In this document: positions 47,912-57,697 of the stretch, piece by piece
Layout: each line of letters opens with the position of its first letter
How positions within the stretch are numbered: position 1 is the stretch's first letter
Origin: Ixodes scapularis
Lineage: Eukaryota; Arthropoda; Arachnida; Ixodida; Ixodidae
DNA: 64,000 bases
NCBI RefSeq assembly: GCF_016920785.2
Contig: NW_024609835.1
Span: 19,945,108-20,009,107, forward strand
Reading direction: 5' to 3'
Position numbers and translations under genes: made by a program
Notes under the pieces: model-generated
Database searches by the model: none
Seen by the model: the letters and a program-made list of their open reading frames with translations, nothing else
Told to the model about the DNA's origin: nothing

Positions 47912-48918
47912 TTGTGAATATTGTGATGTTGTTCATGATTCTAGATTAGATGAATCAAACGAGACACCTGGATGTGTCAGGAAAGCACTTGCAGAATAAA
48001 TAAAAAAAGAAGGGAACACAAAGGTTACAAGTGGGAGAGCGTAGGTCCAGCTCACAAGTTCGGTGTAGATCACTGGCCGCTAGCCGGTGCAGATGCCGTG
48101 GAACATGAGTCGGGTGACGAGGAGCGCTTCGGTCTTAGGTATCTTGGCCGTTAGCGGGATCTTTATTCACAGCGGGAGTTTTCATCCTTGGTGGGCGCCA
48201 GATGGGGTGACCGTCTTTGCTCCCAACGAACACAGGTCAGTCACGGGCGAATTGGCGTCCGCGACAGGACAAAACGCGTGTGTATCGTTGGCAGGGGATT
48301 GTTAAGAGAATGGATTATAGGGAGATGATAAAGGTCCGAAAGCAGCTGAAACTGCAGGGAGAGTATTTAAAAAAAAAATGGTTGAAGAGCCACAGGTTTA
48401 TGACGCGAAGAAAGAATAAGGGACGGGCAGCGACGAAGTCCGGAGCCGCAGCTGTGATTTCCGCTGGGGTACCAGGCCCCGAAACTCTCAGCATTGCTAC
48501 CTACCACGCGGTTCAGGCGCCAATCTGCAAGAGTTCGACTCGAGCGGGCGGGAGGCAATCAGCAATAAACGCCATCACCCCTACCAGTCTCCGACATTCC
48601 ATCGCACGCCAGCTGAGTGACCACCCGACCAGTGACATCTATAACCCCTCCCTCCGGTTGCCATCGACAATACTAAGCCAGCAGCAAACATCTTTTGACC
48701 AGGACGTTAAACTTAAGAACCGTGAGCTCCTCCAACTCGAATCCTAAGGAGTGAAGCCCTATGGTCTATTCTTTAACTGAATCATGTACAGTACATCTCC
48801 CGCTGTAAATACATTTATATTTCTTTATTTTACAGCAAATGCTTTGCAAACGCATCCAGGTGTTTCGTGTGGTTGATTTCATCTAGAATCACGAACATCA
48901 CAAAATACAAGGTGTTAA
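47912..48918 (+). mobile_element. TIR element of about 1 kb with an internal frame
   Basis: GTGATGTTGTTCATGATTCTAG and CACCTGGATG at 47920-47995 return inverted at 48832-48912 as CATCCAGGTGTTTCGTG, then CATCTAGAATCACGAACATCAC. The similarity continues inward, with a TTACA(A/G)(G/C)(T/G)GGGAGA block on both sides, so each arm is at least 80 and perhaps 140 bp. The target duplication is not clear. The interior holds a 176-codon frame. The superfamily is unknown. Confidence 0.55.
48217..48747 (+). CDS. Hypothetical 176-codon frame inside TIR element
   Basis: One of the longest uninterrupted frames in the window outside very GC-rich or repetitive sequence. The middle is strongly basic, with VRKQLKLQGEYLKKKWLKSH and TRRKNKGR. 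The C-terminal half is S/T/Q-rich (SLRHSIARQLSDHPTSD) and ends KLKNRELLQLES. It could be part of a transposon-encoded DNA-binding protein, given the flanking inverted arms. I recognise no catalytic motif or domain. Either the first codon at 48217 or the internal ATG in VKRMDY at about 48310 could be the start; neither has a supporting signal. Confidence 0.3.
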   Translation: MLPTNTGQSRANWRPRQDKTRVYRWQGIVKRMDYREMIKVRKQLKLQGEYLKKKWLKSHRFMTRRKNKGRAATKSGAAAVISAGVPGPETLSIATYHAVQAPICKSSTRAGGRQSAINAITPTSLRHSIARQLSDHPTSDIYNPSLRLPSTILSQQQTSFDQDVKLKNRELLQLES

Positions 48919-49550
48919 TTTTTAAGCTTAACATATTTGTTTAAAAAAAAGTTGCGAAAGCTACAGTAATGTGTCTAATGCAGGTGAATTATACGGCCGG
49001 ATCGTCATGATAGGTCAAATATTTACCTAAAATATGCCAAATAACGTTTTAATTATTAGGCGCTTTCCACGCGCCTGAAGATTCTCATAAAATTCATATT
49101 TAGGGGGTTTTGACGACGCTCAGCAAGTTTCTATATTGTAACCAAGTTTATTATCACTAATCAAAAAGGTAATAAACCAAATATAGAATTACTCGACATG
49201 TTATGACATATTATGACTCTATTGGAGTATAACTCACCCGCGCAAACCGCAATAGTGTACCTTTCACAGCTATTTTACAGCGAAGCTGATTATAGCTAGG
49301 ATCCCGTGGACTTTTCGTGTGCGTCAACAAAAACTCAGATCCCGATTTTTATGCAGAATTGCTTAATTCTCCGCAAAAAGCTTACGCGTCTTATCACTTG
49401 GATATGTATTTTCACTAGATTATGTATCATTAGGCACTCTTTTTAAGGTCAGTAGACTCTCAGATAAAGTTTCTGAAATAGTTGCCGCTGTGTGACCCAC
49501 GTCGGCCATGTCATTGCTCGCACCGCCCTCTCATTGTCGTCGTTCCAAGC
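48919..49550. other. AT-rich unassigned stretch
   Basis: No recognisable feature. Confidence 0.35.
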
Positions 49551-49555
49551 GCTTG

Positions 49556-49660
49556 CGTGCCTAGTTTCCTTTCCTTCCGCTCTCCCGGAGGGGCGGTCCC
49601 GTCGCGCATGTCTACTTTCCGCCGGGTGGCGGTCCCGTCGTGAATGTCTAGTTTCCTCCG
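49556..49660. repeat. 36-bp tandem repeat, two to three units
   Basis: GGCGGTCCCGTCG, then ATGTCTA and TTTCC, occurs at 49592 and again at 49628, 36 bp apart. A weaker CTAGTTTCC unit precedes them. It is a short minisatellite. Confidence 0.6.
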
Positions 49661-49804
49661 TCTTTTGTTCCGGATTCTGTGTCACGTCTGTATCGCGTGC
49701 TAAACAGCTTCGTTGGCCTTGGCAGAGTGGATTGCCTGTTTTTTTCTTTTTTGTAAACAAATCTGTTAAGCTTAAAAAGAAAGAACCTGTATGAAGCTGC
49801 CAGT

Positions 49805-50205
49805 GTCAGGTGACACCGTCAAATTACGTGACATCATAGCGCCCCGTCACATCATGTTAACACATGATGTCAGGATGTCACGATATGATGTTACGCTACA
49901 TCACGGTGTCACGTGACCTCATTGCGTCGCATGACATCATGATGTAACTTGACGTGACCACGGGACCTCCTGTCATGTGACACTATGATGTCACGTGACA
50001 CCGCAGTGTCATCGTGCCACGTGACGTCGCAATGTCACGTGTCGACATGGTGTCCCGTGAAATCAAAGTGTTGCCTGACATTGCGACGTCATGTGACATT
50101 ATGACGTTACATGACAGAACAGCGTCACACGACACTGTGACGTCATGCAACATCATGACGTCACATGACGCAATGGCATCCCATTGCAATGTGACGTGAT
50201 GTCAT
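49805..50205. repeat. 18-bp degenerate palindromic tandem array
   Basis: Successive 18-base units resemble TCACGTGACACTGTGACG, for example TCATGTGACATTATGACG, TCACACGACACTGTGACG and TCATGCAACATCATGACG near 50090-50180. Each unit holds E-box-like CACGTG or CATGTG and CRE-like TGACGTCA pieces. Because 18 is a multiple of three and the units are stop-poor, repeated peptides appear on both strands; these are not genes. About 22 units are present, with local insertions that break the register. Confidence 0.7.
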
Positions 50206-50309
50206 GAAGATTCTCTTGCCCCGAAAATGTTCACGTCGTCCAGGTCGTCTCAGGGTGTGATTATAATGCAATTAAATGCAAAGGTGAGAGCGAGCTGGAC
50301 AAGAATGAT

Positions 50310-50515
50310 GAAAATAATCCCTGGAGAAGGGGAACAAGAGGGACAAAGGACAAACATTAATCTCCAAACACATCTACGTGACTGATGCGCGACCGAAAAA
50401 ATCCGCCGGACTAGGCGGATTTATTCGGTCGTGCACCAGTCACCTAGCTGTGTTTGGAGATTTGTGTTTGTCCTTTCTCCCTCTTGATCCCCTTCTCCAG
50501 GGATTATTTTTATCA
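50310..50515. repeat. Fold-back repeat, about 95-bp arms
   Basis: AATAATCCCTGGAGAAGGGG and TCTCCAAACACA in the left arm return inverted at the right, closing on ATCCGCCGGACTAGGCGGAT at 50401-50420. The arms match at roughly nine bases in ten. The left shoulder ATAATGCAATTAAATGCAA, then GAGCGAGCTGGAC, is shared with about 44288-44324. This indicates a dispersed fold-back element. Confidence 0.65.
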
Positions 50516-50668
50516 CCTCAAGGTGGACAGGAAAACTCAAAGTGTAGATCACCAGGGGTTAACAAGTTAACAGTGTTCAAACCCCAAAGCACCCTTTGCG
50601 CTTGTAGCTTTAATCTCTGAACATTCGCGCTTGTAGCTTTAATCTCGGAACAGTACGCTTTAGAGCTG

Positions 50669-51507
50669 TAGGTATGGCAGCAATGAAATTACTGTAATTT
50701 AATTACAGTAATTAAATTTCTTTTGAGATTAATTTGAAATGTATTTTATTTATTTCTGATGCAGGTAATTTAGTAATGCAATGAATTACCCTAGTTGCGG
50801 TAATTTAAATTGAAATTGTCATTATATTTTCAATATTTTAGGCACGTTAGGAAATAAACAAATAAGAAAGCAGTTCTTGCATTTGCAAAACAAATAAAGC
50901 TTGTTCTAAAAATAACAAGAGATAAACGACAAACGCGGCTTTCGTTTGCGGCCGCCGCCTCGTGCGACGGTCGGACTGGTGCCTTTATGTGTCTGTTGCT
51001 TGAAGTCCCCAAACATGGCTATTGTCCCCCTTGAAGAGTATCTTGCCCCCAATTTCATACAAAGAAGGCACAGCCGACAGGAATAATCAATAGCAAGGCA
51101 ATGCGAACCCAGACTCATCCGGGGATCGACAGCGTGCTCAGTAGGTATTTCGGAGAAACGTGAACCCACAACACAGACAGACCCAAGGTCAGTCAGTTCA
51201 GTTTGAGATGGCACGTTGGTTCGCCTTATCCGTCTTTGGTTTTGCCCACTGGCTTGGGGTGGGGTTAAAGGTTGTTTGCAAATGCAGAACAAAGTGCGTT
51301 GTTTCTTTTTCTTTACCTCCTCCTTTAAAATATATGGAACGATAATTTGAAAGTAATTTCATTACTTTTAAGCGGTAATTTGTAATTGTAATTCATTACT
51401 TTCGTGTAGTGGCAATTTTTAATGTAATTTAATTACATTTCAGTTATTTAAAAAACGAATTAGTAATGTGATTTAATTGTAATAATTGAGAAATTTGGCC
51501 ACCTCAG
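50669..51507. mobile_element. hAT-like element D, short relative of element B
   Basis: The left end TAGGTATGGCAGCAATGAAA leads into TTACTGTAATTTAATTAC repeats that align with the left end of element B. The right end shares TAGTAATGT(A/G)ATTTAATT and a GGCCACCTCAG terminus that parallels GCCATCTTTG. Flanks TAGAGCTG and AAGCTCTG agree at 5 of 8, too weak to call a duplication. The 839-bp length suggests an internally deleted copy. A 128-codon minus-strand frame at 50906-51292 is unrecognised. Confidence 0.55.
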
Positions 51508-51659
51508 AAGCTCTGGCATTTAATCTCTACGCTAACGCCATTCTACCGCTTGTTAATAAATGGGGTTGCGTGAATATTTAGAAAGCGTGTAGTTGGTCAG
51601 CCATTTCAAAGTTGCGACGAGTTACTCGCTGTAGATGAGAAATTTAGCCAGAGCACTAC

Positions 51660-51842
51660 AACCGCTGGCCTGTGATCTTTAACGTGCACCACGCAGTAGT
51701 GATACACGACCGCACGCCGGTACAGTGCTCATCCATATCGAAACAGGCAGGGGTGAGGATTGAACCCAGGATGCCTGGGTTCTGCAGCGCGAGCTTACGC
51801 TCCACGTGCTCCGAGCTGGTGTGCGCTACTGTTTGTTCTAAG
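51660..51842 (-). repeat. tRNA-derived SINE-like fragment
   Basis: On the minus strand TAGCGCACACCAGCTCGG (A-box-like), then CGCGCTGCAGAACCC (anticodon-arm-like, loop CTGCAGA), then GGGTTCAATCC (B-box) follow in order. The body contains GTGCACGTTAAAGATCACAG. A GTTAAAGA(A/T)C body next to a tRNA head is typical of arthropod SINEs, including those described in ticks. No functional tRNA fold is claimed. Confidence 0.5.
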
Positions 51843-53902
51843 CATCCTGCAGTGTATGCGCGCGGTGCCAAAACCAAGATCCATTTCCCTGACACACTAT
51901 ATCGGCTGCCTCAAAACCAAAAGCGAAAGCCTACCGTGTGTGCGACAATTTGGGACGCCTTCTTTAATGGAACCGCGCCAGGGCCGAAGCCCCACTCCAG
52001 GCAGCGCGCTTCCCGAACACCTTTAGCACGTGCAGAACCACGATCGGCTTCCTAGGGGGTGGATGGGAGGGGAAGAGGGAAGTTCTGTTGGCGCTCCCGG
52101 GGCCTTGTTTGGCATCGCAGCTAAGCCGCTTTGGCGCGGGTACCCGGAGGGCAACGGACCAGACGGGAAGATCGATGCCCGCCTTTCATCATCCCCCTTC
52201 ACGGGAAAACTTGCCAACATCCCCCGAGTGATCAAGCGCCGCTGTCAGCGAGGCCTGCCGGCTGGGGCTGGCCCGCCCTGCCGCCGCCGAACACGCAGCG
52301 GTGGTGGTAGGCCGAGCACCGCCGAGCCTGCAAGCGGGCAAGTAAACAGGCGCTCTGCGGCTCGGTAATAATGAGCGAGCGAACGAGTAAAAAAAAAAGG
52401 AACAATGAACTTCTTCTTTAGAAAAAAAAAGAAAACCAATAGCGTTTCTGATTAGAAGCGATCAGGGCGGCTGGACGCAAACCAGAAACGAAGGAAGCTC
52501 TCTTTGAAAGCAAAGAAGTTGGGGCAGCGTTTTCATGAAGACGACGACAAGCCGACTCCGACGACTGGGCCGAAATCTAATAAAGACTTCCGCTGCGGCT
52601 GCGACGGGAGGAAGCGGAAGGGGAGGCCTAAGTAAAGAGGCGCACCGGCTTTCTTCGGGGAGCTGGTCCCCATATTGTTGGGCCTCGAGGTTGTTGTGCG
52701 CGGGATAGGAAAGGAGGGGAGGCGCGTATGAAGGCACCCGGCACACTCCAGGATGGCTGGCAGCTCGCAGCGCAGGTCCGGGGTCTCGTACGTGGTGGCA
52801 CACGGGGAGAGTATTGGGGAACCCCGGATTGCGGCGTTCCCGGTGCGCGGAGCTCCAGGAAACCGACGGCCCGAGTTCCAAGATACGTACACCGAACGTT
52901 CCCGACTTGCGGGGAAAGAGCCGTAGCGAATCGTTGGGGCTTGAAAAGCTACTCATGGAACCTAATTGAGTTATAGTCACTTGAGTTGGAATGTAATTAA
53001 CTTATAAAAGAGGCACCTGCTACTTTTTTTTTTTTTTTCATGAGCGTTAGGTACTCGCCACAACCTCCGTGTTTCAAGATGTCTGAGACTATACTTACTG
53101 TGGCTGTTCTAACAAGAATTAACAAATATTAGAAATATTTTGTGGTGTAAACGTGTAGTTGTGTTCCGAACTAACGAATCACTTTAAAACTCGGAAAATA
53201 TATTGATCAATTTTCTTCCTCTTCGAGTCCGCAATCGCTCGCTGAATCTAAGAGTAAAATTTATTATTGTGGTAATACTAACAAAGTGCCTATTTAATAA
53301 CATCTTCTTGGATTTTAAAGGGCCAAGCCCGGTAGGAAGGTAGAGAAAAAATGCATCTCTGAATAAGAGTGACAAAACTTTTATTTAGTAGATTTGCAAC
53401 TTTTCCAATGTATGCGACGCTTGCCTTCCGAGTTTTCGTTGGGCGTGAAATCCTATAAAGGAAATTTCGTTTGCGCTAGAAAAGTGACCGACCAATTTTC
53501 CGCCGCAGTGTTCACGTTATAGCGAATAACAACGGGTATCAACGAAATATTCTAGCAAGTCACTAAACTCCAAATACGCCACATGACAGCGATCTGCACT
53601 GCGATAAAACGCAGAGGAGATGCCTGAACACGTAGCAGGTGGCGAGTTCCGGGCATTGTATGTTATAACTCTTCATCCTATGATCTTGGGGCATTTGCAT
53701 TAGTCTTGTACAGTCCCAATCGAATTTAAAAGAAACGCTCGACCGCGCGTTTTTTTTCCCCGCGGGCGTTAGCTTGGATGCAGCCGGGAGTACCATTTTA
53801 TCACGTGGCGGCGGGCCTATCTCAGAGCGCGGGGGGAGCGCGGTTTGTTCTCAGATCAAATTCTGAATGAAAATCAAACTTACTGCTTGCTACTTATTAT
53901 AA
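51843..53902. other. GC-rich unassigned stretch
   Basis: Overlapping frames occur on both strands (up to 172 codons on the minus strand at 52462-52980) without recognised domains. One short basic frame on + is listed separately. 52990-53900 is AT-richer and empty to my reading. Confidence 0.35.
52456..52632 (+). CDS. Possible terminal exon, basic peptide
   Basis: A TTTCTGATTAG just upstream could act as a splice acceptor. It is followed by 58 open codons ending in TAA at 52630-52632. The peptide has LDANQKRRKLSLKAKKLGQR, a DDD acidic patch, and a KRKGRPK end that resembles a nuclear-localisation or AT-hook-like tail. There is no ATG, so it would be a last exon. The opposite strand is also open across this GC-rich stretch, which weakens the case. 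Confidence 0.2.
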
Positions 53903-54120
53903 CGCAGCTCTTAGGCGCCCGTTTCCGGGTTGAGCGGCGTCGCCGTCGCCGTCACGTCACTATGGTCACGAGCGACGTCACAGGTTACGGAACTCGTGAC
54001 CCTCGCGACGTCTCGAGAGTCAAGAGTGACGTCGCACGTGACGTCACACGGGCATACCTTCCCCTTTCTTCCTCCCCCTCAAGAGCTGGGCGTTAAGTGG
54101 GCATTACAGAGAATTTTAAA
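53903..54120 (+). mobile_element. Family-M repeat, copy 3
   Basis: It begins CGCAGCTCTTAGGCGCCCG, then GCGGCGTCGCCGTCGCCGTC. An array of GTGACGTCGCACGTGACGTCA-like units follows, then CATACCTTCC, CTCAAGAGCTG and GGCATTACAGAGA. It is shorter than copy 2 and lacks the purine tract. Confidence 0.6.
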
Positions 54121-56151
54121 CGTCTTTGATTTCTTTTTTTTAAATTTCGTCTTGTATATTTATTTTGCTCCTTGCATTAGACAGATTATTTCCCGACGAA
54201 AGAAGAAAAAATACATGATGATAAAATAAAACCGTTCTGATTATCGCATAGTTTTGGTACTGCTTGTTTAACGTAATCTGAGGCGATGCCCGTCCAAGCT
54301 CAGAGTTTTCCGTACTCCGCCCCCGCCCTGAAGCGGGCCCACCGCCACGTGGCCACTTGATACCATCTGCCGCCGCCTCTACGGTTACGAGTGGCTTTGC
54401 TTTTGGCAATTATTTAATGTCCCAATGTTTTTAGTGACTCCGTATTGTTAGTCGTTGTTCTCATCGCATCCTCAGAGCTAGTTTTCTTTTATGTCCTGGC
54501 AGGGAAACGGCTTTGTCTACAGGAATTATTAGGCTCTCCGGCGCTCATCACACAAGCAAAAAGTGCGGAGTCTTTGGGTTGTGGGGCATGTGCAGCGTAC
54601 TATATTCCCCAGAAGTGATCCGCTGCTTATGCCCAGGTCGGTTTCCGCAATGGTGCTCTCAAGAAGCAATTTTTAGAACGGTCTATGGAATGCGGATGAA
54701 CTACAGGGGGTCGAACCTTTTCATGCTGACTTCACCATTTTCTGCTTGACTACGGCGTCCGAGACCTCCGCATTTTCGCCTCGTTATAAATGCTCGTTCG
54801 GCCAGCTCTAATAATTCTGCACCGAAATCCTACGCTCCAGATTGGCAAAAACAACAAAGCGGCTTTACGTGAGCCGGTCTACGACGACAACGCACTACCG
54901 AAACTCTGTATCTTTCTTTTTACCAACAACGCCACAGCTTCACCCTGGCTTTCTATATATACATTTTAAATAATAAGAATGCTATACCTGCTTCGGGGAA
55001 ATCAGGCCAGGGACTTTGCTGCTCTCGTCACATCTCTGCCACTTCCGCTTCGGTCGACTGAGGTGCGTGCTGGAAAGGTCCGCCGCGGTCGCGGGCCTTG
55101 TTACGCTCGCAGCGGTGGTTGTTACCCTTTAAATTGTCGTCTCCTGGGCAGCGGCTTAATTTAAAAAAAAAGAGGTGAAAAAAAAAAAAATCCGGGATGA
55201 CTGACCCACTTAACCCGCTCCCTTCACAAAGCGTGAGGGTTCAAACACGAGCTTGTTAAGCCCGGGGATTTGTCCGTTTCCGGCCTTCCTTTCTGGGAGT
55301 TACCGACTGCGCTCAACCCAACCGGGGATTATAGTCGTCGTTCTAAAGTGTACACTGTCCAGTCACTAAAAAACATTAAAGTACTACCGTTTTTTTTTTT
55401 TTTTTTTGCGAATGTTTTTAGATTTCTTTTTCTTTTTTTTGGCGTAAGCCTGGAAGATCTTCAATGATAAGAAAGGACATATTCAAAATCGGCATAGAAG
55501 AGTGATTCGAGAGTTGACTGAAAGATCTGCCATGCTTACACTCGACCAAACCTGTGCGGACTGAACTGGCCTAAGAGCATGCAGCATCCCATCCCTGGAA
55601 AACGTGGTATATATTCCAGTGCCTCCAGCGGAAGGTTTTCGATCTCTTACAGTGCCACCCTGGAATATATTTCATGTCAACGAAGGACACACCCTACATC
55701 CACACAGCTCAAGAGCAATACACCTTATTCAGATTCGCGCGCCATCTATCGGACGTGGCGCCAACCTTCCTTCCGACGCCATCTTTGAGGCGACTGGCAA
55801 AGCGCTGTGGCCGTTTGCGGCGCGTGAAAGCGACGCGCAGCGACCGCACGACTGCTCTTATCGTATTCCACGAGGAAATAAAATGAAACCGATGTAAAGA
55901 TTCGAATCCTATTGTTTGATTTTCAAGTTAAAGGCATTATAGCCAACGTTTTAATAGCCGCAGCGCTTTCCTGCACTATTCATGCTACTAAGAAGAGCCA
56001 CCCGCGCATTAGCGTTGTGTGCTTTTACGAGGCTTTTAAACCGCTTTTAATATATGACACTTTCCACAATGGTATGAATGGCTCATGATATTTGCATGTA
56101 ACAACAGCGAGCATCTATTATTTCATGTGATTTTTCGGGAGCTCGATCTTG
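54121..56151. other. Unassigned stretch
   Basis: No gene is recognised. A block near 55540-55660 (GTGCGGACTGAACTGG, ATGCAGCATCCCATCC, CCTGGAA) echoes the duplicated units at 58871-59100 at low similarity. T-runs occur at 55390-55407. Confidence 0.35.
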
Positions 56152-56715
56152 GCTATACTTCGTTTCAGCTTCGGTCCAGACCAGGGTGTAAGACAGACAG
56201 GTGGGGAAACGGCCCATAGAAGCCTACCGCAGCGCCGTGACCGGATTGTGTACTCGTCTGCTTGCGGGTACCCCCGATTTGCGACAGATGGCGCTGCGGC
56301 GAGAGGAAAAAAATTGGAATCGAATTTGCATAGACCTTCATGGAAGAGTGCGCAAAATAAACCGAGAGTACGACAGTCCTCCATTGAAAATCCACGAGAA
56401 ATCATCTCCGTCAGTTTAGCCGGTTGCCACCGGTCACCCACCCAGAGTGAGAGTTCGCGGTGCTCCACATAGATGGCGCCACAGAAAAAGAGAAACCCGA
56501 GGGGGACACAATCCGGTCGCTCATTTGGCTTTCGTTTCCCCACCTGTCTATCTTACACCCTGGTCGAGACGCAGCCGATGCCACAAGCGCGAGCATGTGG
56601 CCCAGAACAGTGCTTGGACTGCACGAGCGCGCATGCTTGGCAGGGATGCTGAAAGCCCGGAGCTCGAGCTTGTAGCTTTGGCTGCGTCTGGACCGAAGCT
56701 GAAACGAAGTATAGC
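56152..56715. mobile_element. Fold-back element, right arm interrupted
   Basis: The left arm GCTATACTTCGTTTCAGCTT, then CGGTCCAGACCAGGGTG and CAGACAGGTGGGGAAAC (56152-56210), returns inverted at the right. There it is split into GTTTCCCCACCTGTCTATCT...CCCTGGTC (56534-56565) and TGGACCGAAGCTGAAACGAA (56689-56708, running on to 56715). Further inward, GTGACCGGATTGTGT and ACACAATCCGGTCGC pair. The split is caused by a 123-bp hairpin at 56566-56688. No duplication is certain at the outer ends. Confidence 0.65.
56566..56688. mobile_element. 123-bp hairpin inserted in one fold-back arm
   Basis: It begins AGACGCAGCC...CACAAGC near 56567 and ends GCTTGTAGCTTTGGCTGCGTC, an imperfect palindrome. The opposite arm of the host element has no insertion here. 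The right junction repeats GTC, a possible 3-bp duplication. It is a very small MITE-like hairpin. Confidence 0.5.
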
Positions 56716-56939
56716 ATCGCAGCTTCGCTCGCGCAGAGGAACGGCAAGGTTCGGTCAACATCACTCAGATACACTGGTTCGAGCATGTTTCTTTTTTCTT
56801 ATTCTCGCTCAAGTCTGTCGTTTACATTCGATTGAAGGCTGATGCAAAGTGCAGAAGAGCTTGGCAACGTAACAACTTCGTTTAACACATGAATGATAAA
56901 GACAACGGTGCTAAAAAGCAAAGGTGAACGCCCGCTTAC

Positions 56940-57105
56940 AGGGGTATTGACACGAGGGAGAAATCCCGGGGATTTCTCCCCGGCACGCGCATCCCAGGAC
57001 GAAAACGTCAGGCTTTACAATATGCAAAAGCCTCGCGTTTTCATCTCGTGATGCGCGCGTGCCGGAGATAAATCCCCGGGATTTCTCCCCCGTGTGAATA
57101 CCCCT
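56940..57105. mobile_element. Palindromic MITE, family P3
   Basis: A 166-bp palindrome with TAC on both sides (56937-56939 and 57106-57108). The ends are AGGGGTATTGACACGAGGG and CCCGTGTGAATACCCCT. The arms hold GAGAAATCCCGGGGATTTCT, itself a local palindrome, and GGCACGCGCATC. The terminal TTCACAC-type pattern matches P1 and P2, but the interior is unrelated. Confidence 0.8.
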
Positions 57106-57316
57106 TACTTTACGCTGTATCATTATCACGCGACTCTTACATTTCGAGAAACATTTTCGAGATGTAGACGAAAGCATAGAAGCGGGCTCTTCTTGACCGC
57201 TAACCTGGATCTGTTGGCGAGTCCAACAGTCGCGCTTGCTCGCTTCCCAACAAATCGGGCACGCGCTGCAGGAGAAGCTTTTTGATTCGGAGCCAATACT
57301 GCAAGCAGACACTTGA

Positions 57317-57505
57317 ACCGCTCATTCACACTGGAAGCGGATCCGCGTTCGCAAAGCGGTTGCGAACGCGGTTGTATAAAGATTCAGTGCAATTGCACGC
57401 GCACTCGATGACATCAGGTGCGCGTGCAATTGTACTGGATCATTATACAACCGCGTTTGCAACCGCTTTGCGAACGCGGATCCGCTTCCAGTGTGAATGA
57501 GCCCT
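57317..57505. mobile_element. Palindromic MITE, family P1 (copy 2)
   Basis: The same interior as 5202-5390: GCTCATTCACACTGGAAGCG, GGATCCGCG and TTGCGAACGCGG arms around a TCGATGACATCAGG centre. The right end GAATGAGCCCT is intact; the left end is changed to ACCGCTC. Flanks TGA and TAA agree at 2 of 3. Confidence 0.8.
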
Positions 57506-57507
57506 TA

Positions 57508-57694
57508 AGGCCTGTTCACACATGTAGGGGAGCACTACAAGCGGAGCGCTGACCTCGCGCTAAGCGCGTGCTGACGGGAGCGTTCACCAGCTTTGTGTCG
57601 CACCGTCAATACTGTTGTTCATGGCAGACAATAAGTAGCAGACGACACGTGCGAAGCGCTACATAAGCGCTTTGCTGCATGTGTGAACCGGCCT
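57508..57694. mobile_element. Palindromic MITE, family P4, abutting P1
   Basis: The ends AGGCCTGTTCACACATG and CATGTGTGAACCGGCCT are flanked by TTA on both sides (57505-57507 and 57695-57697). Arms: GTAGGGGAGCACTACAAGCG at the left and GCGAAGCGCTACATAAGC at the right, less perfect than P2. The left TTA overlaps the last base of the P1 copy, so this element landed exactly at the end of the older one. Confidence 0.7.
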
Positions 57695-57697
57695 TTA

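Noticed and set aside
48185..48205. TGGCGCCCACCAAGG on the minus strand as an LTR primer-binding site
   Set aside because: No LTR pair flanks it, and it lies inside a TIR element, so it is probably chance.
49983..50199. Repetitive S/C/D/V peptides on both strands
   Set aside because: They come from the 18-bp tandem array, whose period is a multiple of three.
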